DNA of 64,000 bases. Source: Leptospira kirschneri serovar Cynopteri str. 3522 CT. GTDB lineage: Bacteria > Spirochaetota > Leptospiria > Leptospirales > Leptospiraceae. How positions within the stretch are numbered: position 1 is the first letter of the stretch; the number at the start of each line of letters is the position of its first letter. The position numbers and the translations under genes were made by a program. The notes under the pieces were generated by a model. That model had not been told where the DNA came from. It worked only from the letters and a program-made list of their open reading frames with translations, and did no database searches. The DNA lies in contig NZ_AHMN02000011.1 of assembly GCF_000243695.2 (NCBI RefSeq), positions 234,001-298,000 on the forward strand. Reading direction: 5' to 3'. Of the stretch, positions 12,669 through 24,620 are shown one piece after another.

Positions 12669-12759
12669 AGAGTTGTTGAAGATGAATTCTTCAACTGTTT
12701 TTGTTTTCTGGAAACGGTCGATTGAAGTAGTTTTGTAAATCGTCACTTTCAATAACTCT
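12669..12759 (-). mobile_element. Element A copy 4 (91-bp variant)
   Basis: Termini AGAGTTGTTGAAGATG and CTTTCAATAACTCT, flanked by ATT and ACT (both fit ANT). Identical to the complement of copy A7 at 21001-21091. Confidence 0.8.
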
Positions 12760-12829
12760 ACTATAGATCTGAGTAGCAATGCTGAAGTTCCTACCGAAAT
12801 TTCATATTTGAGAATTTTCTAATCGTTTT

Positions 12830-12904
12830 TAATGATCTCTATAAAATTGAATGCCATTAATTTTATTACAAAACACTGGACATTTCATTCTATAGTTCCG
12901 AGTA
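12830..12904 (+). mobile_element. Element B copy 1 (internally deleted)
   Basis: Left end TAATGATCTCTATAAAATTG, middle TTATTACAAAACACTG, right end TCTATAGTTCCGAGTA. About 18 bp shorter than the 93-bp standard (TA to TA). Confidence 0.65.
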
Positions 12905-13077
12905 ATCGCCGAACCTGATAAACTTCTAAGTAAATCGCCGCTTGACGGCTCAAACATATATATAAATTTAATATATAATGATTTTCTAAAATTATAAAAG
13001 AAACAATTAAAAATAACAACTCGAATGATTGAGGAGACTTGAATCTTTTTCTATCATCTCCACAATCGTTTTCTAAA

Positions 13078-13850
<773 letters not shown>

Positions 13851-13864
13851 CCCTCAAATCGAGA

Positions 13865-13910
<46 letters not shown>

Positions 13911-14007
13911 TAAAAACTTTCTTTTGAATTTCATTTACCTTTTGAAATTGAAAATATAGATTCGTTTCTATGAATATTCATTCATTTTGTTTTTGGAGAA
14001 TTAAAAC

Positions 14008-14711
<704 letters not shown>

Positions 14712-14715
<4 letters not shown>

Positions 14716-15386
14716 CAAAACTCATAGAGAAATACATCGCTTTAAAAAACAAATATCGGAACTACGATACCAAAGAAGCTCTGAAAAGGATGCAGGCCTT
14801 TCGAATCGTCTTAAAGGAGTTAGGTGAAAAAGGATTTCATACAGGAGTAGAAATCTTAGGTTCGATCAATTTTGGAATTGTAGAAACCGCTTCCGACATA
14901 GATTGTATTTTACTTCATTTTTGCGATCTTCATAAAGATGTAGAATGTCCAGAATACTGCCCCAATTTTCTTTTTGAAACCGAAGAAATTAAAACTTCTC
15001 TTCGTAAACGTTTAAACGACGAAAATCTACAAGTGGAATTTTTGGATTGTATCAATTTAAGAATGGTAGAAAAAGCTATGGAACAAAAAGAGAATTTGAA
15101 AGACAGCGATCTTCTCAAACGACTTATGTTTTATAGAACCATCGGAAGACCGGTAAACAGACCTTTATTTATTCCTTACTGCGAAAAATTAGAAGAGAAT
15201 GAGGAATTCATCCAAGAAATTTTAGACTGGGGTTCAGAGGCTCTAGAAGATTATTTAAAAACTTCCAGACATAGATTTTCATTCAGTAAATATAATGAAA
15301 GAATTGAAAGTTCCGGACTTCAACTTCCGCCCGGACTTAAGGAAGAATTAAAAAGTTATCTGGACGAGGTTCCGGAAAATAACTGA
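14712..15386 (+). CDS. Nucleotidyltransferase-like protein
   Basis: A 224-residue cytoplasmic protein with the hallmark of the DNA polymerase beta-like nucleotidyltransferase superfamily: Gly50-Ser51 in [21 protein letters not shown], with the SDID motif at 61-64. A third acidic strand is plausible at LQVEFLDC (about 109-116). The remainder is helical and unfamiliar, and no known subfamily (CCA-adding, MNT, kanamycin type) stands out. It is coupled to the esterase gene by a 4-base overlap. Substrate unknown. Confidence 0.7.
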
Positions 15387-15918
15387 TCGATTCGCAAAAT
15401 TGCGTTAGGCGAAATTGATTTTGTATAGTTTCTACAATTTTAGAATTTGTTCGCAAAATCATCGTTTGAGGTAGTTCCCACAATTTAGAGTTTGTCTCAA
15501 AAGCTCAAAGAATTTTAGACAATAATTCTTTAGAAATTTTTAATAAAATGCAGTAGTTCCTACAAATTAGGTTGTATTTGGCAATTTGCGAACTTTCAAG
15601 CAGTTCTAATGTTGTTAAATTTTCGTAGTAGTTCCCACATGTATCTCAAAGTTCACAATTAGAGTAGAAAAACTTAAAAAAATACGAATTCACATTAATT
15701 ATAATTCAAATTTAAGCCTAAAATAAACAAATTATCATTTTGATTTATTAGAATGTCTTACGTTGAGTTTACTACTCAAAACCATTATTAGAACGCTAAA
15801 ATTCTGTTTCTGAACACGGATCTATCTAAAAAATCATGATACTTTTATATAAGATCAACAGTAGCTTAATCCCGGAGAAATAATAGAAGAATATATTTTT
15901 ATATTAAAACTATAGAAT

Positions 15919-16110
15919 AGAGTTGTTGAAAAATTCCACAGTAAAAATTTGCAAAACTACTTCAATTGTCCATTTTACTAATCTCTATAAAATTGAGTGC
16001 TGTTAATTTTATCACAAAACACTGATCCTATGCAAAATATTATGTGCTTTATTATATAGTTATGAGTAATGCAACAAAAACAGATGGAGAATTAATTTTT
16101 CAACAACTCT
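15919..16110 (+). mobile_element. Element A copy 5, interrupted by element B2
   Basis: AGAGTTGTTGAAAAATTCC ... TTTTTCAACAACTCT, flanked by AAT on both sides (15916-15918, 16111-16113). It is 192 bp long; removing the 91 bases 15978-16068 (B plus one TA) leaves exactly the standard 101 bp. Confidence 0.88.
15976..16068 (+). mobile_element. Element B copy 2, inserted inside A5
   Basis: 93 bp from TA to TA. Left end TACTAATCTCTATAAAATTG and right end TATATAGTTATGAGTA form imperfect inverted repeats. Flanked by TA on both sides, as expected for TA-specific insertion. Confidence 0.88.
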
Positions 16111-16247
16111 AATATTAAATCAATTTATTAGAAATCAACTCAAGGTGTCTTCTGAAAATAATTTAAAGTATTAGAATATAATTGATTACTATTTATATAA
16201 AATATCGTTCTGCAATTCAATTTTATGAAAAAGAAGGTAAATTGAAA

Positions 16248-18167
16248 ATGTATAATTGGAAGAAAATTTTTATAGTGGTTTTGTTAGTCTCTATCATGAT
16301 TTATTTGGCGTATGAAATGGATCATACATTTGTACATGCTGCTGCTTCAAAGGCCACCAGCTCGATCGTTCAAAAACCTACCGATCCACCAAAAGACAAA
16401 CCGATTAAGGTCATTGTTCATGATGGAGGAAAGTTTTGTTATGGTCCTACTTTTAGCGGTGGTGAAAGTTATATCATAATTGAACAGTGTTGGCAAATGC
16501 ACGTTATGAATGCAAGATACGATGTGTTCCAAAGAATTTCGTATAACGTCAATAATACGTGGTTATGCATCACTGCACCGGAAAAAGTAATTAGAGGGGA
16601 AGAAAACTGGGACTATGTACATCTCAGGCCTTGTACAATCAACGATCCTTATCAAAGATGGATTGTAAAAGACAACTCGTTTTGGACTGCAGATGGACGT
16701 TATCGATTGAAGGATACAAATTGGTACGGCTATATATCAAGAAATTCTAAAGATAGATACAACCATACATTAGATTCTTCCATGGATGAATGGATTCAAA
16801 CCATAGCCACTCCTGGAAACATCAGTGTTCAAACTTCTATCGCTTGGGATTTGCAAACTACCGAGGGAAATGAACGTTATTTTATTCGCCGGGGAGGTTC
16901 AGATAAAAATACAACTCCTCTTTACTACAATCCTGAAAGTGGACATCTCGCTCAGTATGATCCGGTTAGTAGTTCTCTCTATTGTATGTATTCTAACGTG
17001 GGTAAATCGAATTGGAATTGGGTGACTTGGGCATCGTGTAGTGACGCAGCGATTAGTAAGATGAATCCGGCTTTTTGGAACGTCTCTTTTGAAACTGATC
17101 AAGGAGGAATCATTACGGATTATAAGGGGAATGCACTGAGAGTTACTAGATACGGATCCAATTGGGGAGTTGCCTATGCAGCTAAACCTTCTTATTTAGA
17201 AAAGGATACTACTAATAGTCCAACTTCTTTGTTTATTGTTGATAAAAATTTACTGAATTGGACACGTTATACAGCGAGCAATCTTGGTAAAACAGGACAA
17301 TATTGTCCGGCTGGTAATCACGAAAGTATTCTACATAAAAGAGTCAAAAGAGATTTACCACCTAACTTCCAATTAACCGAGGAATGGATTCAAAGACTTT
17401 ATGATATAGCGACTTCGGTTTCCGCTGAATCCGAGACTCGAGTCAGTGGATTCTGTGGTCCTTGTGCTCTTCATAGTTTTCAGATGTTGGCGGAACTTCA
17501 GGACCGTCATTCTCAAGAACCTCTTCAGAGTGGTGGTTACTTTTTTGATACAGCTCCTAATACAGATCCTTTTATATCGTTTAGTCAACGTTATCCGCAT
17601 TTGGAAAGACTGTTAGAAGATGTACCTAAAAAGTATGCACCTTATCCTCACTATTCTACACAAAGTTTTCTGTCATTTGCATCCATTGATACAATGCTGC
17701 CTCAGTATTTTTGGTCTGCTTCTACCGAATTTACTAATCGGGATGAGATTCTTTCCCACATAAGTTCACTTATTAGTTCCCCTGCTGGAAGTATTTGGTT
17801 CGGAGTTATGGAGAGACAACATCCTGATGGAACTACAAGGGGACACGCAGTTCCAATTCTTAGGATCTCTCAGGGATTAGTGGTAATTCCAACTAACGTG
17901 CGTTTGTGGACATTAGAAACATTCAGAAGATTTTTAGCACCCACCACAGATCCGTCCCAAGTCATCGCGAATCTGGAAGGATCAAATACACTGACAAGAT
18001 TTACAACCATACAATCACTGGGAATGCTCACAACAAATATGTTTGATTCCATGGTCTCTAACAGAAATTGTACTGGAGAGGGGGAAGACAGAAGAGGTTC
18101 TGGAGAATATCCAACAAGTGCATCCGTAAATCAGTGTCCAAGCGGTAGATGTGCATTACCATTTTAA
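16248..18167 (+). CDS. PF07598 (DUF1561) family virulence-modifying protein, ricin-B-like lectin plus toxin domain
   Basis: Secreted toxin-like protein of the family expanded in pathogenic leptospires. An N-terminal hydrophobic signal (about residues 6-22, then HAAA) is followed by [33 protein letters not shown]. Next come ricin-B-like lectin segments with the QxW-type motif PYQRW, many Trp residues, and a second lectin-like half ([18 protein letters not shown]). The C-terminal domain begins near residue 385 and carries [17 protein letters not shown] (Cys403, Cys406), RGHAVPIL (His533) and VVIPTN (Asn550). At 639 residues it is near the family norm of about 640. I placed the start at 16248 (GAAGGTAAATTGAAAATG) rather than 16182, to put the signal at the N-terminus. 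From memory, family members are described as exported cytotoxins that bind host glycans. Nested mobile elements lie on both sides. Confidence 0.88.
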   Translation: MYNWKKIFIVVLLVSIMIYLAYEMDHTFVHAAASKATSSIVQKPTDPPKDKPIKVIVHDGGKFCYGPTFSGGESYIIIEQCWQMHVMNARYDVFQRISYNVNNTWLCITAPEKVIRGEENWDYVHLRPCTINDPYQRWIVKDNSFWTADGRYRLKDTNWYGYISRNSKDRYNHTLDSSMDEWIQTIATPGNISVQTSIAWDLQTTEGNERYFIRRGGSDKNTTPLYYNPESGHLAQYDPVSSSLYCMYSNVGKSNWNWVTWASCSDAAISKMNPAFWNVSFETDQGGIITDYKGNALRVTRYGSNWGVAYAAKPSYLEKDTTNSPTSLFIVDKNLLNWTRYTASNLGKTGQYCPAGNHESILHKRVKRDLPPNFQLTEEWIQRLYDIATSVSAESETRVSGFCGPCALHSFQMLAELQDRHSQEPLQSGGYFFDTAPNTDPFISFSQRYPHLERLLEDVPKKYAPYPHYSTQSFLSFASIDTMLPQYFWSASTEFTNRDEILSHISSLISSPAGSIWFGVMERQHPDGTTRGHAVPILRISQGLVVIPTNVRLWTLETFRRFLAPTTDPSQVIANLEGSNTLTRFTTIQSLGMLTTNMFDSMVSNRNCTGEGEDRRGSGEYPTSASVNQCPSGRCALPF

Positions 18168-18221
18168 ATCAGTGATCATAATCCGATCGTTTACACATCA
18201 ATTCTGTGAAATTTTGAGTAA

Positions 18222-18415
18222 TAAAGATTAGGCAAATCCGGCGTTGCCGGACCGCACTTTCGGCTCCAGTCAATAAATTGCATGCAAGAAACTGAATACA
18301 ATATTTCTTTTTTAGTTTCAATTTAATTATAGAACGCGATCATAGAGAGTGTTCTGCTGAGTTTCTCTACGCCTTAATCGCTTTCGCATTGAATTATACA
18401 AAGTTCACGTTAATC
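18222..18415 (+). mobile_element. Element D copy 3 (degenerate)
   Basis: AAATCCGGCGTTGCCGGACC, CAATAAATTGCATGCAAGAA, AGAACGCGATCATAG and AGTGTTCTGCTGAG align with D, ending near GTTCACGTTA. Confidence 0.65.
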
Positions 18416-18431
18416 GATGCTTGATTACAAC

Positions 18432-18509
18432 ATTAACGAGTAGTAAATACTGTAAATTGCCCTGTTTTAGTGCAAAAAACTAGATACTTTATTATATAGT
18501 TCTGAGCGA
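18432..18509 (+). mobile_element. Element B fragment (copy 9)
   Basis: The right half is clear (TACTTTATTATATAGTTCTGAG), while the left part is diverged (GAGTAGTAAATACTGTAAATT). Confidence 0.45.
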
Positions 18510-18615
18510 AAAGCCAATCATTCCAGATTAGATGAAATTTTTTGAGAACTATTGTATATTTGCAGAATCGACCATTCATTTTTAATACTACTTTCACTCA
18601 TCTAAGTAGTAAGAA
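18510..18615 (+). mobile_element. Element C fragment (copy 1)
   Basis: AGCCAATCATTCCAGATT ... CGACCATTCATTTTTAATAC ... TTTCACTCATCTAAGTAGTA aligns with the right half of the C elements at 37606 and 49687. Confidence 0.45.
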
Positions 18616-18825
18616 AAAGGTTTCCGTTTTTTGAATACAATGATACACTTCTAAATCTAATATGACTGACAAATCTAAAAACCTATTTTGCAAAGGCAAA
18701 AAAACTTACGGCACATTCCAAAACCGAATTGTTTTTTATCAAAAAGATCAAACTGAATCATTCAGCCTCTCCCTTCTAGGATCGTTCGACAGACTCTGTT
18801 CTTGCCTCGACTCCCGTAAGGAGTT

Positions 18826-19239
18826 ATGATCTTGAATTTTCTTGCGATACTTTCTTGTCTAAACCTAAAACAATTCCAGTATTCTAAGTTTCGTTTGATT
18901 ATTTTATTTTTCTTTCTTTTGATTCCGATTTCAAATTGGAGCAAATCGAACGGAATGATAACAGTCGATGGAAATTATAAATATTATAACGTAGGACTAC
19001 AGGATCAGTTCACCTATCTTGAAATTAACGGACAAATCGAAAATTTGTCCGGAAAAGATCATGTAGAAGCTTTTTTTACGATGAACTTTTATGATAAAGA
19101 AGATATTCTTTTGGAAACCTGCCGATTTGCTGTGCAAGGATTTCCATCGGGACACAAGAGGGATTTTTATGCGAGTATGAAATACGTAGATCCAAAACAG
19201 ATCAAACGTTTTACGATAGAATTTGACGGAGAAAATTAA
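18826..19239 (+). CDS. Hypothetical exported protein, 137 aa
   Basis: Unknown. A strongly hydrophobic segment [17 protein letters not shown] (about residues 23-39) suggests export. It is followed by a beta-rich domain ([57 protein letters not shown]) that resembles the FxLYD-type fold often found in small secreted bacterial proteins. AAGGAG lies just before the ATG with only two bases of spacing, so the in-frame TTG at 18832 (spacing 8) may be the true start. No operon partner. Confidence 0.65.
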   Translation: MILNFLAILSCLNLKQFQYSKFRLIILFFFLLIPISNWSKSNGMITVDGNYKYYNVGLQDQFTYLEINGQIENLSGKDHVEAFFTMNFYDKEDILLETCRFAVQGFPSGHKRDFYASMKYVDPKQIKRFTIEFDGEN

Positions 19240-19332
19240 TTTGTTCACAAGTTTCTAAAGAAATGATTAGATGAGTTTGAACGCGAATCATTTAGAATTT
19301 TATAATACACTTTCTGAATTTTTTAGATGATC

Positions 19333-19433
19333 AGAGTTGTTGAAAAGTCGCATAGTTCAATTCACAAAACTGCTTCAATTGATCTATTTCCATGAAATAG
19401 AAACAGATGGAGAATCCATTTTTCAACAACTCT
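19333..19433 (+). mobile_element. Element A copy 6 (101 bp)
   Basis: AGAGTTGTTGAAAAGTCGC ... TTTTTCAACAACTCT, exactly 101 bp; flanks ATC and ATT, so one duplication base has mutated. Confidence 0.85.
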
Positions 19434-19551
19434 ATTTTTAAACTAGATAAATTTCAGAAACTTTTATGTAGTCAATTCTAAGAAATGATTTCAAAATAAA
19501 ATTATAAAAATTGAATGTTTTTATTAGGAGATTTATGCTAAAATAAAGCGA

Positions 19552-19718
<167 letters not shown>

Positions 19719-20123
19719 AAATAAAGTGAATTCGATGTAAAAAAACTTGGGAGAATAAAAAAACTCAATGTCCCAATTTCCTCGGAACTTAACTTTATGT
19801 TGCTTTTTTGAATCCAGTAAAATAGCTTTTTCAAATTCAGTGTCGGATTGTTCGACAGGTCGCGCCAACTCAAGTAAAACATAACTGTTTTTGTATTGGT
19901 GATACTGACTTACGTTAAAATAGAAACGAATCAATATAAGAAAGTCTAAAAAACGAAATAGAAAAATTTTTATGATGATTTGATATAAGAAAGTTTTAAA
20001 ATAGAGAGTCAGATTTTAGATAAAATATAATTTTTAGGTTTTAAATGTGGGTTGATAAAAACCGTACATTTAAAACGATCGAAACACAATAAATTCGCTC
20101 GCCTAAACGGCTAAGGAAAAACC

Positions 20124-20933
<810 letters not shown>

Positions 20934-21000
20934 GTGTCAGCGTTATGCGGGCTTGTTCGACAAGCTACTCGGATCTATAGTATAAAATACCCAATCCAAT

Positions 21001-21091
21001 AGAGTTATTGAAAGTGACGATTTACAAAACTACTTCAATCGACCGTTTCCAGAAAACAAAAACAGTTGAAGAATTCATCTTCAACAACTCT
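21001..21091 (+). mobile_element. Element A copy 7 (91-bp variant)
   Basis: AGAGTTATTGAAAGTGACG ... ATCTTCAACAACTCT, flanked by AAT on both sides. Exact complement of A4. Confidence 0.82.
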
Positions 21092-21110
21092 AATTGTTTA
21101 CATATCAATT

Positions 21111-21302
21111 CTATGAATCCTGCGTAAGAAAATTTGGGCGAATCCAGCTGTTACGGGCCGTGCTCTTTAGCTCCAATCAATAAAGTGTATGAAAGAAACT
21201 TAATACGATATATCGTCTTTAGTTTCAGTTTAAAACTCTTTCGTAAAAAGCGTTCTGCTTGAGTTGGCGCGATCCCTTTCGCGTTATGCTCAACTCAACG
21301 TG
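21111..21302 (+). mobile_element. Element D copy 5
   Basis: TGCGTAAGAAAATTTGGGCG, CGTGCTCTTTAGCTCCAATC, AATAAAGTGTATGAAAG, CGTAAAAAGCGTTCTGC and TCCCTTTCGCGTTATGCTC, in D order. Confidence 0.65.
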
Positions 21303-21732
21303 GTAGTTCCCACATTTTAAAAGTTCTACAGTAGAATTTCAAATTTGCAGTAGTTCCTACATTAGTTTGATATGCAAAATATTCCAATTTCCTAAAATTG
21401 CGGGAACTCTCGCAAAACTTTAGATCTTTTCCGTTTCAGAGAATGAAGTCCAGAGATCCATTTAAAAAAACGGAATCTGTCCGCACAAAATAGACTGTGG
21501 GAACTACCACAATTTCCCAAGAGAATTTTCAAGCATTACGTTTTAGAAATGATCTTTCTATTCCCTTTCATTGGTTAAAAAATCCATAAAAAACGCCATA
21601 ATAATGTATTTTAATGCTAATATAATTTAAAAAACACAGATAATTATTTATAAATATAATTTAGTCCTTAATTTGTTGATAATGGGTCATATATAATAAA
21701 ATGTGTTAAAATTTTATATTTTAGACTTAATT

Positions 21733-22059
21733 ATGCAAAAACGAATCATTTTGGTTTTATTTGGAATTTCCACTTTCTGTAACTTACTATTTGTTTATCC
21801 TGTTTTCAAAAAATCTCCGGAACCAGTATCGATTACAGCAAAGTCCGACTGCCCCAAAGAAGTGGAAAATAAGAAAGAATTCTTCTCAGTCGTTCGAATT
21901 CTTCCCCATCCCCCCGACTTTTTAGAAGGTAAAAGCCTCCGATTTCTTTCTTATACTACTCGAAAAGAAAAGGGCAGGAAATGGATCCTTTTTCAAGAGA
22001 AGATCGGAAATAGCCAAAAAGAAACCAAAGTTGATGCGGAAGCGGTTCGATGGTTTTGA
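21733..22059 (+). CDS. Hypothetical membrane-anchored protein, 108 aa
   Basis: Unknown. One hydrophobic segment (IILVLFGISTFCNLLFVYPVF) is followed by a short, charged domain (SVVRILPHPPDFLEGKSLRFLSYTTRKEKGRKWILFQEKIG). I placed the start at the ATG 21733; an in-frame GTG at 21703 would add ten residues. It overlaps the next gene by 10 bases and is the first gene of a compact operon reaching 27396. No domain recognised. Confidence 0.6.
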   Translation: MQKRIILVLFGISTFCNLLFVYPVFKKSPEPVSITAKSDCPKEVENKKEFFSVVRILPHPPDFLEGKSLRFLSYTTRKEKGRKWILFQEKIGNSQKETKVDAEAVRWF

Positions 22060-22775
22060 AAAAACTCGTTCGAATCTTTTTACTATTTCTCGTAGGTGTT
22101 ACGACAACGAGTTTGTTTTCAGAAAAACAGACTTCTGGTGAAACCCAGTATCGCAAAGGTATTTTACTTTTAAATAATGGACCTGCTTTATCCGGAGAAG
22201 TAGGAGAGTTCCAGGATTTTTATTTTATCCGCAACTCTAAAATTGGTAAAAAAATTTCAAAAGATCAAGTAGTCGATTTTATTTCAGAAGAATATTATAA
22301 TAAAATAATATATTCATCAGCTTTAAAAAGCGCCTTTGGGTCTCTTGTTTTTTTTAACGCTTCCGCAGACAAACAATGGAGGGGATTTCCTCAGGACAAT
22401 TTTACTAACGATGGAAGGTTGGAAGACTTTTTTATCCTCTGGATTAAAATCAGTCTGCTTCTATTGACCGCGGCGGCTTATGTTGATGCCGATGAAAAAA
22501 ATCATTCTTTAAAAAATGCATATTCCGGTTTTAACGATAAGGAAAAACACGCATTCCAAAATTCTTATACACGATACCAAATTTTAGGCGGAGTTACGAT
22601 CGGTTTTTTCACTTTTACCACCGTTAAAGCTTACGTCCGTTTTGGTAAAAATGATCACTACAAAGATCTACAAATTCAAGGGAGAGAATTAAGGTCATTT
22701 GGTGAAACCTCGGATCCTAAAACTTCTCTATTAGGTGCTCCAAATATTCAATTTGCATTTACGTTATACTTTTGA
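22050..22775 (+). CDS. Hypothetical exported protein, 241 aa
   Basis: A signal peptide (KKLVRIFLLFLVGVTTTSLFS) is followed by a segment like those of spirochetal exported proteins that report on a small beta-rich lipid or protein-binding module (GILLLNNGPALSGEVGEFQDFYFIRNSKIGKKISKDQVVDFISEEYY). A helical hydrophobic stretch FFILWIKISLLLLTAAAYV follows. The last residues QFAFTLYF end in an aromatic residue after alternating hydrophobics, as in some outer-membrane proteins. Overlaps both neighbours (10 and 4 bases). No catalytic motif; function unknown. Confidence 0.68.
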   Translation: MVLKKLVRIFLLFLVGVTTTSLFSEKQTSGETQYRKGILLLNNGPALSGEVGEFQDFYFIRNSKIGKKISKDQVVDFISEEYYNKIIYSSALKSAFGSLVFFNASADKQWRGFPQDNFTNDGRLEDFFILWIKISLLLLTAAAYVDADEKNHSLKNAYSGFNDKEKHAFQNSYTRYQILGGVTIGFFTFTTVKAYVRFGKNDHYKDLQIQGRELRSFGETSDPKTSLLGAPNIQFAFTLYF

Positions 22776-22786
22776 GGAAAAGAATT

Positions 22787-23455
22787 ATGAAACAGATTTG
22801 TTCTATATATTTTAAAATTTTAGAATATTCAATTATTATTTTGATAGGAATTGTGGGATGTATCAAGCCTGGTTCCGGTAAATTTCCACCCTTGTTCTTG
22901 TCTTCCGTCACTCCATATACTCCTGCCGATTTGGGCATAGAAACTCCGGCGGCGGGTTCCCCTTTATCGACGTTACCCGCTATTTCAGACAAGGAGCGAG
23001 AATCTATCGAAGAGGCGTTTCGTTTGATGAACGAAAACGGCCAACTGGATCAGAAGTTCGTAAAAGAATCCTCTATGGCTTCCAGAGAATTGCTTTTTAA
23101 CCGTCCGTTATCCGATACCGAATTAGAGGCAAAAGTAGAAGCGGAATTGAAAGGTGAATCTTATCCGACTCCTACATATGGCACTGAACAACAAATTCTT
23201 CTTCAAGAAAGTCAGGCCGCGGACGTTTTTTACGGAAGGGTGGAAGCTGATCTTCCCAATATGACGGTTCCTCAGCTGATCAAAGTCCGAGAAAACTTTA
23301 CCTTGAGTTTAGTTATGATTCGGTTTATGATCGATTATGGAAATACTCCTAACGGAATTCCTACTTCTTTTTTAATTATGGCCCGTGAGAAGGCAGTGGC
23401 AATCCGCCAAAAAGTAAACTTAGAACTCATCAAACGCGACGTTAAATCCTTATGA
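22787..23455 (+). CDS. Hypothetical lipoprotein, 222 aa
   Basis: The signal peptide ends in LIGIVGC (Cys25 from this start), a clear lipobox. The mature part begins with a Pro-rich linker (KPGSGKFPPLFLSSVTPYTPADLGIETPAAGSPLSTLP). A helical, acidic domain follows (KERESIEEAFRLMNENGQLDQKFVKESS). I chose the ATG at 22787 because GAGG lies nine bases upstream; an earlier TTG at 22772 overlaps the previous stop. Unknown function, third gene of the exported-protein operon. Confidence 0.68.
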   Translation: MKQICSIYFKILEYSIIILIGIVGCIKPGSGKFPPLFLSSVTPYTPADLGIETPAAGSPLSTLPAISDKERESIEEAFRLMNENGQLDQKFVKESSMASRELLFNRPLSDTELEAKVEAELKGESYPTPTYGTEQQILLQESQAADVFYGRVEADLPNMTVPQLIKVRENFTLSLVMIRFMIDYGNTPNGIPTSFLIMAREKAVAIRQKVNLELIKRDVKSL

Positions 23456-23510
23456 TTGGCCGCATCATTTCAACATATTTTAGAAAATGAATATTCCAGG
23501 AAAGAATCCT

Positions 23511-24050
23511 ATGTTAAAGCGAATCTTATATTTAGTTTTTATCTCTTACTTAAATCTTAACTGCGATTACTCGCAGGGGACTTCAACGAGTGATTATCAT
23601 AACGAGTTTATGTTAGAATATTCTATTTTCTTTATTCTTCCCAATCTTGATCTCAATCAATATTGCCCACCCACAGAGGAAATTCCAATATTGGAACCCG
23701 GAACTTATACAAGATATATGTCGGAAGGGGATACATATATTTTTGATAATAGAGCTAGGTTGAATGCACCTTATCAAGGACATGCTTCAGAATACTTTAC
23801 TTTTATCATTCAAGAGAATGCAGAGCAAGAGATTAAGTTAATTAGTCCAGTGTGCGGAACAAGTCCAGATTTCTATTCTGCTAAAGGGGATTCTGGAACT
23901 TTTGGACATTTAGAAACATTATATATTAGTTTAAGAATACCTGAATCTAAACCTCAGAATCGATACGGATATTTCACGAAACTAAAAGCCGTATCTGGTT
24001 CAGGAACTATTACATTTACCACACCCACTGTGCAAGACCCACCAAGATAA
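23511..24050 (+). CDS. Hypothetical lipoprotein, tandem paralogue 1
   Basis: A 179-residue protein with a lipobox-like SYLNLNC (Cys18). A 55-residue block (NEFMLEYSIFF ... IFDNRARLN) is identical to the next gene, and the C-terminal tails are similar (AVSGSGTITFTTP). The start at 23511 is favoured by AGGAAAGAATCCT just upstream; the ORF itself opens at 23487. Sequence such as LEPGTYTRYMSEGDTYIFDNRA suggests a beta-sandwich, perhaps a pre-peptidase-like or carbohydrate-binding fold, but no family was recognised. Confidence 0.68.
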   Translation: MLKRILYLVFISYLNLNCDYSQGTSTSDYHNEFMLEYSIFFILPNLDLNQYCPPTEEIPILEPGTYTRYMSEGDTYIFDNRARLNAPYQGHASEYFTFIIQENAEQEIKLISPVCGTSPDFYSAKGDSGTFGHLETLYISLRIPESKPQNRYGYFTKLKAVSGSGTITFTTPTVQDPPR

Positions 24051-24066
24051 AAATAAGGAATTTAAA

Positions 24067-24606
24067 ATGAAAAAAATCTTATGTTTAATTTTTATTTCTT
24101 ACTTTAGTTTTGATTGTAGCCTGACTCGAGAAAGTTCGCACGGCAACTTTTATAACGAGTTTATGTTAGAATATTCTATTTTCTTTATACTTCCCAATCT
24201 TGATCTCAATCAATATTGTCCGCCCACAGAGGAAATTCCAATCTTGGAACCCGGAACTTATACAAGATATATGTCGGAGGGAGATACGTATATTTTTGAT
24301 AATAGAGCTAGGTTGAATGGTGTTCCAGGGACCTCTGATTCTGAAAGAAGTTTTAATTTCACATTTCAAGAATCAGTGAATCAACAAGTGAAACTTACAA
24401 GTCCAGTTTGTGGTAATGATCCTTTGGAAAGTCGTTCTTATAATGATTCCGGATTATCAGGACAAATTGAGTCAGTTTATATCTTTTTAAGAATTCCACC
24501 TTATAGTGATACAAAAAGATCTTTATTTTTTACAAAATTAACCGCCGTTTCTGGTTCAGGAACTATTACTTTTACAACACCGTCAATCGCCAATCCACCG
24601 CTTTAA
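24067..24606 (+). CDS. Hypothetical lipoprotein, tandem paralogue 2
   Basis: A 179-residue protein with a lipobox-like SYFSFDC (Cys17), 16 bases after its paralogue, preceded by AAGGAA. The first 70 mature residues match the paralogue almost perfectly, while the middle (VPGTSDSERSFNFTFQESVNQQVKLTSPVCGNDP) has diverged strongly; paired cysteines are kept. The contrast between a near-identical block and a diverged middle suggests gene conversion or selection. Function unknown. Confidence 0.68.
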   Translation: MKKILCLIFISYFSFDCSLTRESSHGNFYNEFMLEYSIFFILPNLDLNQYCPPTEEIPILEPGTYTRYMSEGDTYIFDNRARLNGVPGTSDSERSFNFTFQESVNQQVKLTSPVCGNDPLESRSYNDSGLSGQIESVYIFLRIPPYSDTKRSLFFTKLTAVSGSGTITFTTPSIANPPL

Positions 24607-24620
24607 TCACGAGGATCACT

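Larger units (their letters stand above)
12433..12782 (+). repeat. Left arm of an inverted repeat (partner 20967-21322)
   Basis: The segment TTTTAAAATGTGGGAACTAC through D2 and A4 to ACTATAGATCTGAGTAGC matches the reverse complement of 20967-21322. A4 is base-for-base identical to the complement of A7. The D part agrees at roughly 90 percent with a divergent middle, and a 19-base stretch next to A is missing from this arm. The pair flanks the fabG-to-SPFH block. Confidence 0.75.
12419..13077. other. Gene-free gap with elements D2, A4 and B1
   Basis: Contains a perfect palindrome TGTGGGAACTACCACG at about 12441, then D2, A4 and B1 in a row. The first part is the left arm of an inverted repeat whose other arm is at 20967-21322. 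The last 170 bases lie beyond the fabG stop codon and show no clear terminator. Confidence 0.6.
15387..16247. repeat. Gene-free gap with palindromes and the nested A5/B2 element
   Basis: Four palindrome variants (near 15430, 15473, 15552 and 15628) are followed by AT-rich sequence and the composite A5/B2 (15919-16110). The final 140 bases before the toxin gene hold its presumed promoter; TATAATTGATTACTATTTATA near 16180 is AT-rich, but no firm -10 was assigned. Confidence 0.6.
18168..18825. other. Gene-free gap: D3, fragments of B and C
   Basis: D3 (about 18222-18415) is followed by a mosaic of B-like (about 18432-18509) and C-like (about 18510-18615) sequence. The region 18640-18815 just before the next gene has no recognisable repeat and probably holds its promoter. 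Confidence 0.55.
20967..21322 (-). repeat. Right arm of the inverted repeat (partner 12433-12782)
   Basis: Complement of the left arm, with an extra 19 bases between A7 and the ACTATAGATC boundary. Homologous recombination between the arms would invert about 8.2 kb holding fabG, the toxin gene and the SPFH gene. Confidence 0.75.
20934..21732. repeat. Gene-free gap: inverted-repeat arm with A7 and D5, then palindromes
   Basis: The right arm of the inverted repeat (20967-21322) includes A7 and D5. Palindrome variants follow near 21301, 21349, 21402 and 21494. Positions 21560-21732 are very AT-rich and carry the promoter region of the exported-protein operon. Confidence 0.6.
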
